A stretch of 64,000 nt of DNA from Oscillospiraceae bacterium (lineage in GTDB: Bacteria; Bacillota; Clostridia; Oscillospirales; Oscillospiraceae), in assembly GCA_024404315.1 (NCBI GenBank), contig JAKSQD010000003.1, forward strand, positions 23,277 to 87,276. Direction: 5' to 3'. The position numbers and the translations under genes are program-made. Shown here in pieces: positions 32,637 to 40,947 of this stretch. Under the pieces are notes generated by a model, which saw nothing but the letters and a program-made list of their open reading frames with translations, ran no database searches and was not told the DNA's origin. Every line of letters begins with the position of its first letter. The stretch's first letter is position 1.

Positions 32637-33434
32637 ATGAAAAATGAATATATTCCTCAGCTTTCCACTGTCCGTGAGGTGATTAAGCATACTGCCCTGG
32701 AGTATACCTTCCGTATGGAATTTGACCATGCCGAGATTGTCAAGCCCGGTCAGTTCTTTGAGATTTCCCTCCCGAAGTACGGCGAAGCCCCCATCTCTGT
32801 TTCCGGCATTGGAGCAGATACCGTTGACTTTACCATCCGCCGTGTCGGTAAGGTCACAAATGAGATTTTTGAAAACTATGTCGGTGACAAGCTGTTCATC
32901 CGTGGTCCTTACGGAAACGGCTTTGACATCGAAAATTATAAGGGAAAAGAACTGGTTGTTATCGCTGGCGGTACAGGTCTTTCCCCCATCAAGGGCGTTG
33001 TGGACTACTTTGCCGCCCATACAGATGAAAATATCAGCACGACTCTGATTGCCGGCTTTAAAGACCCGGACTCTGTCCTGTTCCGTGACGATTTCAAGTT
33101 CTGGAAAGAGAACATCAACGTCATTCAGAGCGTTGACCGTGCGCCCGAAGACTATACCGGTCCGGTCGGCATGGTCACAAAGTACATCCCTGACCTGAAA
33201 TTCACCGACATCAGCAATGCTTCCTTTATCTGCGTTGGACCTCCGATCATGATTAAGTTTGTCGTCAAGGCAATTCTGGAGCTTGGTGTGAAGGAAGAAC
33301 AGATTTGGGTCTCCCACGAGCGTAAAATGTGCTGTGGTCTTGGCAAGTGCGGCCACTGCCGTGTCGGTTCTACCTATATCTGCTTAGATGGTCCCGTGTT
33401 CAACTATGTGGACGGCAAGAAGCTCATCGACTGA
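32637..33434 (+). CDS. asrB: Anaerobic sulfite reductase subunit B (flavin reductase-like)
   Basis: AsrB (265 residues) carries NAD(P)H electrons via FAD to AsrA. The FAD-binding barrel is at the N-terminus and the nucleotide-binding domain starts at VIAGGTGLSPIKGV. The C-terminal cysteines in ERKMCCGLGKCGHCRVGSTYIC bind a [2Fe-2S] cluster, as in dihydroorotate dehydrogenase PyrK. Neighbours asrA and asrC are within 3 and 13 bases. The architecture and order are standard. Confidence 0.95.
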   Translation: MKNEYIPQLSTVREVIKHTALEYTFRMEFDHAEIVKPGQFFEISLPKYGEAPISVSGIGADTVDFTIRRVGKVTNEIFENYVGDKLFIRGPYGNGFDIENYKGKELVVIAGGTGLSPIKGVVDYFAAHTDENISTTLIAGFKDPDSVLFRDDFKFWKENINVIQSVDRAPEDYTGPVGMVTKYIPDLKFTDISNASFICVGPPIMIKFVVKAILELGVKEEQIWVSHERKMCCGLGKCGHCRVGSTYICLDGPVFNYVDGKKLID

Positions 33435-33447
33435 GGAGGGACGAATC

Positions 33448-34443
33448 ATGGCAATGGATATCAATACCAAAAAGATCAAGAGAAACGCCTTCCGTGTTTC
33501 CAAAAAGAGAGGCTACGGTGCCTGCCGTATCCGTGTCCCCGGCGGTTATCTGGACTCCAAGGTTTTGGGCATGGTTCAGGAGATTGCGGACAAGTACAGT
33601 GCTACCGGAAAGATTCACCTCACCACCCGTCAGGGCTTTGAGATTGAGGATATCCGTCTCACTGATATTCCTGAGATTACCAGAGCAATCCAACCCATTA
33701 TTGAAGCGGTTGGAATCAACCAGAAAGACCCCTACACCGGTTATACAGAGTCCGGCACTCGTAATATTTCCGCCTGTATCGGCAATAATGTCTGTCCTTT
33801 TGCAAACTACAACACCTCTGCGCTGGCTCGTAAGATTGATAAGGCAATCTTCCCCAATGACCTGCATTTCAAGGTTGCCTGCACCGGCTGTTCCAACGAC
33901 TGCGCTAAGGTTCGTATGCACGACTTCGGCATCATCGGCATGACCATGCCTCAGTATGATCCCACTCGCTGCATTAGCTGTGAGGCGTGTGTCAAGGGCT
34001 GTAAGAGCCTGTCCGTGGGCGCTCTCAGTATCAACAATTACAAGATCGTCCGTGACACAGAGAAATGTATCGGCTGTGGTGTCTGCGTGACCAAGTGCCC
34101 CACCAGAGCATGGACCAGAAGCCAGAAGAAGTATTATAAGCTGACCATTATGGGTCGTACCGGCAAGAAAAATCCCCGTCTGGGACAGGATTGGCTTGTT
34201 TGGGCAGACGAGGAGAACATCATCAAGATTATCTGCAACACCTACAGGTTTGTTGAGCAGTACATCTCCCCCAACGCCCCCGCCCGTAAAGAGCATATCG
34301 GTTATATCATCGACCGTGTGGGCTTTGAGGAGTACAAAAAGTGGGCTCTGGAGGGCGTTGAGCTGATGCCCGAAACCATCATGAAGAAGTGCATTTACTG
34401 GAACGGCATTCACTTCACGGATAAGTCCGCATGGACTGACTGA
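33448..34443 (+). CDS. asrC: Anaerobic sulfite reductase subunit C (siroheme subunit)
   Basis: AsrC (331 residues) holds the siroheme-[4Fe-4S] centre that reduces sulfite to sulfide by six electrons; such centres can also reduce nitrite. Coupled-cluster cysteines are in ISACIGNNVCPF and ACTGCSNDCAKV, followed by a ferredoxin insert with CISCEACVKGCKS and CIGCGVCVTKCP. ATG 33448 follows GAGGAGGG. With the nitrate-reductase-like enzyme in the same island, a role in nitrite disposal is possible besides sulfite. A strong terminator at 34561-34597 ends the operon. Confidence 0.95.
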   Translation: MAMDINTKKIKRNAFRVSKKRGYGACRIRVPGGYLDSKVLGMVQEIADKYSATGKIHLTTRQGFEIEDIRLTDIPEITRAIQPIIEAVGINQKDPYTGYTESGTRNISACIGNNVCPFANYNTSALARKIDKAIFPNDLHFKVACTGCSNDCAKVRMHDFGIIGMTMPQYDPTRCISCEACVKGCKSLSVGALSINNYKIVRDTEKCIGCGVCVTKCPTRAWTRSQKKYYKLTIMGRTGKKNPRLGQDWLVWADEENIIKIICNTYRFVEQYISPNAPARKEHIGYIIDRVGFEEYKKWALEGVELMPETIMKKCIYWNGIHFTDKSAWTD

Positions 34444-34560
34444 TTGACAGCAATACAGCCGGTGCGGTTCTCCTGATTTTTCTTAATTACTCCATCTTTC
34501 TCTTTCTTTCCAAAGTTTTAATCTTCTGCCACCTATGTTCCTGCACTGGCTGTACCAAAA

Positions 34561-34597
34561 GACGAACTGTGTTCTGTCACACAGTTCGTCTTTTTTC
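34561..34597 (+). terminator. Terminator of the asr operon
   Basis: GACGAACTGTGT and ACACAGTTCGTC form a near-perfect 12-pair stem with a short loop, followed by six T residues. Confidence 0.85.
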
Positions 34598-34658
34598 TTA
34601 TCTTGAAAAGCGCAACCATTTGGGTTACAATGGTAGCTGAGTTTGAAAGGGGAAAAGC

Positions 34659-34880
34659 ATGGCAACTGCAGAGTTAATCAGGGAATTATGCAAGAAACAG
34701 AATATCAGTCTCGCTGAGCTTGCAAGACGTATAGGACAAACCAGGCAAAATTTATATGAGAAGCTTCAGCGTGATACCCTAACGATTGATGAAATAAAGC
34801 AGATAGCGGATGCCCTGGGCGTGAAGTTTGAGCAGTCTTTTACGCTGCCGGACGGTGAGCAGTTTAAGATCGAAAACTGA
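34659..34880 (+). CDS. Small XRE-type DNA-binding protein
   Basis: A 73-residue single-domain helix-turn-helix protein. Residues about 5-58 form the HTH, with SLAELARRIGQTRQNLYEKL as the core, then a short tail ending FTLPDGEQFKIEN. A GAAAGGGGAAAAGC ribosome site precedes ATG 34659. The gene stands alone between the asr terminator and the phosphatase gene; its target is unknown. Confidence 0.85.
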   Translation: MATAELIRELCKKQNISLAELARRIGQTRQNLYEKLQRDTLTIDEIKQIADALGVKFEQSFTLPDGEQFKIEN

Positions 34881-34985
34881 TTATGCACCCCCCTATACAA
34901 AGTAATCGTTAAATTGTTCAGTAGTCTGCACCCCCTTAACTGACTACTACTTGACTACTATCGACTTTTACACTTTGCACTATTT

Positions 34986-35078
34986 TGCCTCATTTTGCGT
35001 AGTTCTCTACATGATCGGAAATAGTGTGAATGATGGTAAGATGCCAAAAACCTTTGCAAAATGGGGCAAAATGAGGCA
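34986..35078. repeat. Inverted repeat upstream of the phosphatase gene
   Basis: TGCCTCATTTTGC (34986-34998) and GCAAAATGAGGCA (35066-35078) are perfect 13-base inverted repeats 67 bases apart, just before the ribosome site of the gene at 35095. A partial copy, GCAAAATGGGGC, overlaps the second arm at 35056. The wider stretch 34881-35094 also has two copies of TGCACCCCC and no gene. It could fold in the leader mRNA or be an operator pair. Confidence 0.5.
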
Positions 35079-35094
35079 TCTGAGGAGGATTTTT

Positions 35095-35562
35095 ATGGTG
35101 ATAAAAGTATTATTCATTTGTCACGGCAACATCTGCCGCTCGCCGATGGCGGAATTTATTTTCAAAGACATGGTGGAAAAACAGGGCCTTTCCCACAAAT
35201 TCCACATTGAAAGCGCCGCCACCAGCACGGAAGAAATCGGAAACGGGGTTTATCCCCCCGCCCGCCGGGAGCTGGCTCGCCACGGCCTCTCCTGCGCCGG
35301 ACACGCTGCCCGCCAGGTTCGCAGCCGGGACTATCAGGCGTTTGACTATCTGCTCTGCGCCGAGCAGTATAACATCCGCAACCTCCGCTGGATTATCTCC
35401 AAAGACCCGCAGCATAAAATCATGCGCCTGCTGGATTTTTCCAGCCGTCCCCGGGACATTGACGACCCCTGGTATAGCGGGAACTTTACCACCGCCTATT
35501 CCGACATCGTGGAGGGCTGTGAATGCTTCCTCCATTACCTCCAGGAGAGCGGCCAGGTCTGA
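35095..35562 (+). CDS. Low-molecular-weight protein tyrosine phosphatase
   Basis: A 155-residue cytosolic phosphatase. The active-site P-loop is VLFICHGNICRSPMAE, matching CX5R(S/T) at residues about 9-16, and the general acid Asp is in RDIDDPWYSG. These enzymes remove phosphate from protein tyrosine or arginine residues and often act in capsule synthesis or stress. No kinase partner is adjacent. ATG 35095 behind GAGGAGG is chosen; an upstream in-frame extension is AT-rich and unlike the family. A terminator lies at 35587-35622. Confidence 0.93.
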   Translation: MVIKVLFICHGNICRSPMAEFIFKDMVEKQGLSHKFHIESAATSTEEIGNGVYPPARRELARHGLSCAGHAARQVRSRDYQAFDYLLCAEQYNIRNLRWIISKDPQHKIMRLLDFSSRPRDIDDPWYSGNFTTAYSDIVEGCECFLHYLQESGQV

Positions 35563-35586
35563 CCGGAAAAGCAATGCAAAACAGAC

Positions 35587-35622
35587 AAAAGCGGATGCCC
35601 TGCAAGCGTCCGCTTTTTTGTT
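35587..35622. terminator. Terminator between the phosphatase and IspD-like genes
   Basis: AAAAGCGGA (35587-35595) and TCCGCTTTT (35609-35617) pair and are followed by a T-run. It can work for both converging genes. Confidence 0.75.
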
Positions 35623-35643
35623 GGTCTCCTGACAAAAAGGCTC

Positions 35644-36366
35644 TTATTTGCTGGTGAGGATTTTGTTTGCCTGGCCGCTGACGATGGACTCAAACTGAGC
35701 CATGTCTGCGGGAGTGGTCAGTTTGAAGTTGGTGTCCTCGCCGGGAATCAGAGCCACGTCCATGCCGTGGCGGAAGGCAATCTCACTGGTGCCTCGGGTG
35801 GCGTTGAGCTCTTCCTTGGTGACGCTGCGGTTCAGCTCTGTGAAGGCTTTCAGGTGGAAGGATTCCGGGGATTGACCCTTGAATAGCGTGCTGCGATCCA
35901 GCAGGGTGGAGATGCTGGAGCCGTTGAAGCTCTGGTACACCGTGTCATTGATGGAGATGACGGGCATACAGCCGTCGTGCTCCTCCAACTGACGGAAACA
36001 CTCGGTGATGAGGGCGCTGCTGACCAGAGGGCGCACGCCGTCATGAATGATAACCTTGTCCTCGTCGGAGGTGGAGGTTTCCATGCAGGCGAGCAGGCCG
36101 TTGAGGATGGAACCCTGGCGGCTGTCGCCAGGGTCGGCGAAGCGGTCGAATTTTTGGATGTGGTATTCGTCCAGCCACTTGCGGATGTCCTCCTGCCAGA
36201 CCTCGTTGGCGACAATGATGATTTTATCGACACATTCGGTTTTATCAAAGGTTTCCAGTGGATAGAAGAGGATGGGCTTACCGGCGACGTGCATATACTG
36301 CTTGGGGTAGCCGTCCGCCCGCATCCTGCTGCCGATGCCGCCGGAAAGAATCACTGCGTAATTCAT
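35644..36366 (-). CDS. IspD/TarI-family cytidylyltransferase
   Basis: A 240-residue nucleotidyltransferase with the CTP-binding loop AVILSGGIGSRMRADGYPKQY, the Asp/His motif IIHDGVRPLVS and FKLTTPADM near the C-terminus. IspD makes CDP-methylerythritol in isoprenoid synthesis; TarI makes CDP-ribitol for teichoic acids or glycans. The proteins are hard to separate by eye. No tarJ reductase or ispF is adjacent, so the substrate stays open. The start ATG 36366 follows GGGAG. It diverges from the DUF1934 gene. Confidence 0.82.
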   Translation of the reverse strand: MNYAVILSGGIGSRMRADGYPKQYMHVAGKPILFYPLETFDKTECVDKIIIVANEVWQEDIRKWLDEYHIQKFDRFADPGDSRQGSILNGLLACMETSTSDEDKVIIHDGVRPLVSSALITECFRQLEEHDGCMPVISINDTVYQSFNGSSISTLLDRSTLFKGQSPESFHLKAFTELNRSVTKEELNATRGTSEIAFRHGMDVALIPGEDTNFKLTTPADMAQFESIVSGQANKILTSK

Positions 36367-36461
36367 AGTTTTCTCCCTGTGATTGGATCAGATGGATTTA
36401 TTGTAACAGCGCAGGCAGAGCTTGTCAAATAAAGATTCTCGTGTCGTGCCGCAGTTTCCTC

Positions 36462-36490
36462 TTGTTTTTGGCACGCTCCTGTTATATCAT
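36462..36490 (+). promoter_or_regulatory. Promoter for the DUF1934 gene
   Basis: TTGTTT (36462-36467) and TATCAT (36485-36490) are spaced by 17 bases; AGAAAGGGG precedes ATG 36543. Confidence 0.5.
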
Positions 36491-36542
36491 TACAGAAGCC
36501 GATTTGAATTGACCTTTTTACCCACAGAAAGGGGTTTTACCT

Positions 36543-36989
36543 ATGAATACCAGCACCTCCAAGGATGTTATGATCTCCATTCTCGGCCTTCAGGAATACG
36601 AGGACATCAATCCTGACAGCATTGAGCTGACCACCAACGGCAAGCTGAACGTGACACCCTACGGCTACCACCTCTCCTATGAAGAGAGCGAGCTGACCGG
36701 CATGGAAGGCACCCTCACCAGCTTTGAGGTTCGCCCGGGTCGCATTGTTTTGACCCGTACCGGCACGACCACCTCCGAAATGGTCTTTGAACAGGGCATC
36801 CGCCATCTGTCCCTCTACGATACCCCCTATGGACAGCTGGAAATTGGTGTTTTCTCCCGGGTGGTGGAGTCCAGCCTGAACGAGCACGGCGGGGAAATCC
36901 ACGTCCGCTATGCCATCGACATTGACCATCAACTGGCCGGTGAGAACAACATCCATTTGAAGGTTCGAGAGAGCGCTGTCTCCCAGTGA
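36543..36989 (+). CDS. DUF1934 (YwiB-like) beta-barrel protein
   Basis: A 148-residue protein of the DUF1934 family, calycin-like in fold. It starts with SKDVMISILGLQEYED and keeps the family's LSYEESELTGMEGTLTSFEV and YGQLEIGVFSR segments. The function is unknown. In Bacillus and many Clostridia the DUF1934 gene is next to argS. Here the next gene, overlapping its stop, is an argS-like gene without a catalytic domain, so the old gene pairing is kept in altered form. Confidence 0.88.
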   Translation: MNTSTSKDVMISILGLQEYEDINPDSIELTTNGKLNVTPYGYHLSYEESELTGMEGTLTSFEVRPGRIVLTRTGTTTSEMVFEQGIRHLSLYDTPYGQLEIGVFSRVVESSLNEHGGEIHVRYAIDIDHQLAGENNIHLKVRESAVSQ

Positions 36990-36991
36990 CC

Positions 36992-37687
36992 ATGAAAAAA
37001 CTGCTGGAAACCGCCTGTCAGCAGGCGGATGAGGTGATAGCGGCGGCCATCGGTCGCCCCTGCCCGGTGAAGAGCCGCCTTTCGCCCAGGGGAACCATTG
37101 CCAATCCCACCCCCCGTGCCCTCCGTTTGGACGGGGAAGGTCTGCTGACGCAACAGAATCTTTCCCACACCTGGTTGGAAAGCGTCACCTGTCAGGGCGG
37201 TTTTTTCAACTTCACGCTGCGGGAAGCGTGGTTCCACGAGGCAGCGCAGCATCCCTTGGAGTGGGAGGAATTGCCCCCGCTTCCTCCGGTGTCCATCGAC
37301 TTTCCCGCCGCCATCCACCCCGGTGACTGGGTCTTTGCCGGGAAAAAAGCCAGCCCGGAGCGTTGCGCCCGGCAGGACGAGGGAAATCCCGGCTGGTTGG
37401 TGCGTGTCACCGAAGAACGCCTCAGAACGCTGGAAAACCGAGCGGAAACAGCACGGACTTGGACACCCAGCCAAAAAGCCCTGCTGCTGCGTCTGGCGGC
37501 CTACGACGAGAGCGCCAGCACGGGGCGGCTCACCGCCTACCTGACCGATTTGTCCCGGCTCATCTGGCAGGAGAAGCCACACCGCCTCCCGGCGGAGCTG
37601 AACCGCTGCTGTCAGGCGGTGATCCACAATGGACGGGCTGTGATTTACAGAAAATTCATCCTTTCTGAAATCGTCGGTGTAAAATAA
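36992..37687 (+). CDS. Arginyl-tRNA synthetase-like protein lacking the catalytic domain
   Basis: A 231-residue protein that looks like the two ends of ArgRS joined. Residues 1-~90 resemble the ArgRS N-terminal tRNA-binding domain, with VTCQGGFFNFTL matching the usual AGPGFINF-L. Residues ~150-225 resemble the DALR anticodon-binding domain: TPSQKALLLRLAAYDESAST, YLTDLSRLIWQ, and LNRCCQAVIHNG. The whole Rossmann catalytic core with HIGH- and KMSKS-type motifs is absent. The frame is intact, so it is not an obvious pseudogene. It may bind tRNA-Arg as a regulator or factor. A GTG at 36986 overlapping the DUF1934 stop is an alternative start. Confidence 0.75.
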   Translation: MKKLLETACQQADEVIAAAIGRPCPVKSRLSPRGTIANPTPRALRLDGEGLLTQQNLSHTWLESVTCQGGFFNFTLREAWFHEAAQHPLEWEELPPLPPVSIDFPAAIHPGDWVFAGKKASPERCARQDEGNPGWLVRVTEERLRTLENRAETARTWTPSQKALLLRLAAYDESASTGRLTAYLTDLSRLIWQEKPHRLPAELNRCCQAVIHNGRAVIYRKFILSEIVGVK

Positions 37688-37725
37688 AAGGGAAAAGCAT
37701 CCTATTTTAGAAGAGAGGGAACATT

Positions 37726-38409
37726 ATGGCTTTAAAAATTCTTATCGTTGAGGACGAGAGCAACATTGCCCAGCTGCTCCAGCTGTACCTGGAAAAAGAG
37801 GGATATCAGACCACCATTGCCCCCGACGGCGGTAAGGCGCTGACCCTGTTTGATGAGTTCCAGCCCCATTTGGTGCTGCTGGATATCATGCTGCCCGTCA
37901 TGGACGGGTGGGCGGTCTGCAAACGGATTCGGGAGAGAAACAAGACCCCCATTATCATGATGACCGCCAAGGGCGAAACCATGGACAAGGTGAACGGCCT
38001 GGAAATGGGTGCAGATGACTATATCGTGAAACCCTTCGAAATGAAGGAGGTTTTGGCTCGCATTCATGCGGTTCTGCGTCGCTTTGATACCGGTGAGGTG
38101 GAGGAGAAGAAGCTCTCCTTTGACAAGCTGGTCATCAATATGGACTCCTACGAGCTGCTGGTGGACGGCAAGCGGGTGGATACCCCGCCTAAGGAGATGG
38201 AACTGCTGTTCCATCTGGCCTCCTCGCCCAACCGGGTGTTCACCCGCAATCAGCTCTTGGACGAGGTGTGGGGCTTTGACTACTTCGGCGACAGCCGCAC
38301 GGTGGACGTTCACATCAAGCGCTTGCGGGAAAAGCTAGAAAACGTCTCTCCCAAGTGGAGCCTGAAAACGGTCTGGGGCGTGGGTTATAAGTTTGAGCTG
38401 CTGGGCTGA
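37726..38409 (+). CDS. OmpR/PhoB-family response regulator
   Basis: A 227-residue two-component regulator. The receiver domain (1-120) has the acidic pair VEDE, phospho-acceptor Asp53 in LLDIMLP, Thr in MMTAK and Lys in IVKPF. The C-terminal winged-helix DNA-binding domain (130-227) includes EVWGFDYFGDSRTVDVHIKRLREKLE. It is followed eight bases later by its sensor kinase gene. No target is evident in the sequence; the neighbours on the right (NusG-II, Gx transporter, ApbE) have their own promoter. Confidence 0.95.
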   Translation: MALKILIVEDESNIAQLLQLYLEKEGYQTTIAPDGGKALTLFDEFQPHLVLLDIMLPVMDGWAVCKRIRERNKTPIIMMTAKGETMDKVNGLEMGADDYIVKPFEMKEVLARIHAVLRRFDTGEVEEKKLSFDKLVINMDSYELLVDGKRVDTPPKEMELLFHLASSPNRVFTRNQLLDEVWGFDYFGDSRTVDVHIKRLREKLENVSPKWSLKTVWGVGYKFELLG

Positions 38410-38417
38410 GGTTGGAT

Positions 38418-39842
38418 ATGAATCTGCGTTCCATTCACCAGCGGCACTTTTTGCTCACCGCTGGCATGATTCTCATTTCCTTTCTCATGCTGGGCGTGTC
38501 CTTTTTGGCGCTGACCTATCGTTTTGCGGTTCGGGAGACCAAAAACACGCTGGATACCAACGCGGTTTTCATCGCCAATGTGACCACCATGTTCTTGGAG
38601 CAGGGCTTTGATATGGAAGATTTGCAAACCCATGATGCCTTTGCTTATCTTTCCTCCACTGCCAATGCCGAAGTAGTCATCTGTGATGAGAATGGTGCAA
38701 TCTTATACAGCGATGAGCCGGAGAACATGGAGGAGCGCCCTCAGAGAAGGCAGGTGCCCTTCCGGGTTCTCCGAGGCATCGACGATGACGGCTATCAGAC
38801 CATGAGCGATTTGGGCATCTATGGCCACTCCAAGTTTGTGGTGGCTATGCCCATTGTGTACCAGCAACAGGTAGCCGGTTATGTTTTTGTCACAGCCAGC
38901 ACGGAAAATCTCACCCGTATGTGGCGCAGCTTTGGGGTGATTTTTGGCTTCACCGCTGCCGCAGTGCTGATAATCGCCTGGTTTTCCTGCTATTTCAGCA
39001 CCCGCCAGCAGATTCAGCCCCTCCGGGACTTGACCGACATCATCAACCGCTTCGGTATGGGAGAATATGACCTCCGAGCCGAGGAAAAGCAGAGCAGCGA
39101 AGAGGTGGAGCAGCTGGCTCGTGCCTTTAACGTCATGGCGGACTCCATCGCCAGCGCCGAGCAGCGTCGTCAGGAGTTCGTGGCCAACATCTCCCACGAG
39201 CTGAAAACCCCCATGACCACCATTTCCGGCTTCACGGATGGCATTCTGGATGGAACCATTCCTCCGGCGCAGCAGCGGGAGTGCTTGCAGGTCGTCTCGG
39301 AGGAAACCCGCCGCCTGAGCCGCCTGGTGCGCCGTATGCTGGATATGAGTCAGCTTTCCGCCCGGGAGCAGGAGGTTCTCTGCCAGAGCCAGTTTAACAT
39401 CACAGAGACCTTTGCCCAGGTGCTCATCAGCCTGGAACGGAAAATCACCAGCCGGGGTCTGGACGTGGACGCACAGTTCCCCGACCAGGACGTGATGGTC
39501 TGGGGAGACCCCGATGCCATCACGCAGGTGTGCTATAACCTGCTGGATAACGCCATCAAATTTGCCGAGCCGGGGTCTTTCCTGGGCGTTTCCATCCAGC
39601 CCAAGGGCAACAAGGCGTGGATTTCCGTCCGGGACAAGGGAGAGACCATCCCGCCCGAGGAACTGAGCATGATTTTTGACCGCTTCCACAAGAGTGACCG
39701 CTCCCGCAGCCTGGACAAAGAGGGCGTGGGCTTGGGCTTGTATATCGTCAAAACCATCCTCAACAACCACAAGGAAACCATTACCGTCACCAGTGAGGAC
39801 GGTATCACGGAATTTCGGTTCAGTCTGACCCTGGCGGAATGA
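38418..39842 (+). CDS. Sensor histidine kinase
   Basis: A 474-residue membrane kinase pairing with the upstream regulator. Two membrane helices (about 13-36 and 165-190) flank an extracytosolic sensor of roughly 130 residues. A HAMP linker (QIQPLRDLTDIINRFGMGEY) leads to the HisKA domain with ANISHELKTPM and phospho-acceptor His260. The ATPase domain has N box LLDNAIKFA, then DKGETI, FDRFHKSD and GVGLGLYIV. ATG 38418 is preferred over a TTG at 38412. The signal sensed is unknown. A terminator region follows to about 39920. Confidence 0.94.
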   Translation: MNLRSIHQRHFLLTAGMILISFLMLGVSFLALTYRFAVRETKNTLDTNAVFIANVTTMFLEQGFDMEDLQTHDAFAYLSSTANAEVVICDENGAILYSDEPENMEERPQRRQVPFRVLRGIDDDGYQTMSDLGIYGHSKFVVAMPIVYQQQVAGYVFVTASTENLTRMWRSFGVIFGFTAAAVLIIAWFSCYFSTRQQIQPLRDLTDIINRFGMGEYDLRAEEKQSSEEVEQLARAFNVMADSIASAEQRRQEFVANISHELKTPMTTISGFTDGILDGTIPPAQQRECLQVVSEETRRLSRLVRRMLDMSQLSAREQEVLCQSQFNITETFAQVLISLERKITSRGLDVDAQFPDQDVMVWGDPDAITQVCYNLLDNAIKFAEPGSFLGVSIQPKGNKAWISVRDKGETIPPEELSMIFDRFHKSDRSRSLDKEGVGLGLYIVKTILNNHKETITVTSEDGITEFRFSLTLAE

Positions 39843-39845
39843 CGT

Positions 39846-39920
39846 AAAAAAGGTTTGGAATCAGCTTTCCCTGCTCTCGATGGGAGCAGGGCGGCGAACG
39901 GTTCAAGACCTTTTTTTTCT
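39846..39920 (+). terminator. Terminator after the two-component genes
   Basis: AAAAAGGTTTGGAA pairs with TTCAAGACCTTTTTT around an inner hairpin CCCTGCTC/GGGAGCAGGG, ending in eight T residues. Confidence 0.7.
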
Positions 39921-39946
39921 TTGTTGGGATCGGCAAAAACGAACCA

Positions 39947-39975
39947 TTGAAAAAACGGAACGGATTGGATATAAT
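39947..39975 (+). promoter_or_regulatory. Promoter for the NusG-II/Gx/ApbE operon
   Basis: TTGAAA (39947-39952) and a perfect TATAAT (39970-39975) are spaced by 17 bases, about 30 bases before ATG 40007. Confidence 0.75.
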
Positions 39976-40006
39976 GGGGGATAAGTTCGAATGGGGGAGA
40001 AAAAAC

Positions 40007-40384
40007 ATGAAAGCATCCATCCGCAAAAATGATATTCTGCTCATTGCGGGGCTGCTGGTCGTCGCTGGCGTTTTGGCCTTGGTGCTGACGCTCTCCCGAA
40101 GAGACGGCAGAATGGTGGTCATCCGCTATGGCAGCGAGGTGCGGGGACAGTATGCCCTCTCGGAAACCCTGATCGTTCCCATTGAAAACGGACAGGGGGG
40201 AGAAAATATCCTCCATATTGAAAAAGGCGTGGTGTGGATGGAGGAGGCCAACTGCCCCGATAAACTCTGCGTTCAGCAGGGAAAAATCAAATATGCCGGG
40301 GAGAGCATCATCTGTCTGCCCAATGCTGTGGTGGTGGAGATTTCCGGTAACGATGAGCTGGCCTTAGACGGCGTGACCAATTAA
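40007..40384 (+). CDS. NusG domain II-containing membrane protein
   Basis: A 125-residue protein with one N-terminal membrane helix (about 8-28) and an extracytosolic NusG-II-like domain containing NCPDKLCVQQGKI, whose two cysteines are conserved in the family. Such proteins occur beside Gx transporters and ApbE in Gram-positive flavin-based extracellular electron-transfer clusters. The exact role is unknown; delivery or handling of a flavin or quinone precursor has been proposed. ATG 40007 follows GGGGGAG, and the Gx gene follows 30 bases after the stop. Confidence 0.85.
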   Translation: MKASIRKNDILLIAGLLVVAGVLALVLTLSRRDGRMVVIRYGSEVRGQYALSETLIVPIENGQGGENILHIEKGVVWMEEANCPDKLCVQQGKIKYAGESIICLPNAVVVEISGNDELALDGVTN

Positions 40385-40414
40385 GCGTGGCGGATTGTGA
40401 AGAGGGGAAAGAAC

Positions 40415-40924
40415 ATGAGAAAGCAACGAACCCGACAAATTGCGGATTACGGCCTGCTGACGGCGCTTGCGCTGGTGTTGAGCTACCTGGAATCCTTGGT
40501 GCCTGCCTTTTTTGCCGTGCCCGGCATGAAGCTGGGTCTGACCAATGTGGTGGTGCTCATTGCCCTCTACCGCATGGGCTGGAAACAGGCGCTGGCCGTC
40601 AACTTTGTGCGTATTTTGCTGGTGTCCATGACCTTTGGCAATGCGTTCAGCCTGTTTTACGCCATGGCCGGGGGAATGCTGTCTGGAATCGTCATGATTC
40701 TGCTGAAAAAAACGGAGAAATTCTCCATGCTCGGCGTGAGCGTGGCGGGTGGCGTGTTCCACAACGTGGGGCAGATTCTCGTTGCCATGCTTCTGCTGGA
40801 AACCTGGCAGATTGTGTCCTATTTGCTGGTGCTCTGGGTCAGCGGCATTGCTGCCGGTGCTGTCATCGGTATTATCAGCTATGAGACGCTAAAACGACTG
40901 CCCGCACCACTTGGTCATTCCTGA
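40415..40924 (+). CDS. Gx transporter family protein (HepPP-synthase component I-like)
   Basis: A 169-residue membrane protein with about five or six hydrophobic helices, starting QIADYGLLTALALVLSYLESL and containing VPGMKLGLTNVVVLIALYRMG. Annotated families for it are Gx transporter and heptaprenyl diphosphate synthase component I; it resembles small S-component-like permeases. Its place between NusG-II and ApbE genes agrees with the conserved set seen around extracytosolic flavinylation. ATG 40415 is behind AGAGGGG. Confidence 0.85.
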   Translation: MRKQRTRQIADYGLLTALALVLSYLESLVPAFFAVPGMKLGLTNVVVLIALYRMGWKQALAVNFVRILLVSMTFGNAFSLFYAMAGGMLSGIVMILLKKTEKFSMLGVSVAGGVFHNVGQILVAMLLLETWQIVSYLLVLWVSGIAAGAVIGIISYETLKRLPAPLGHS

Positions 40925-40947
40925 TTCCGAACAAGAAAGGTGATTCG

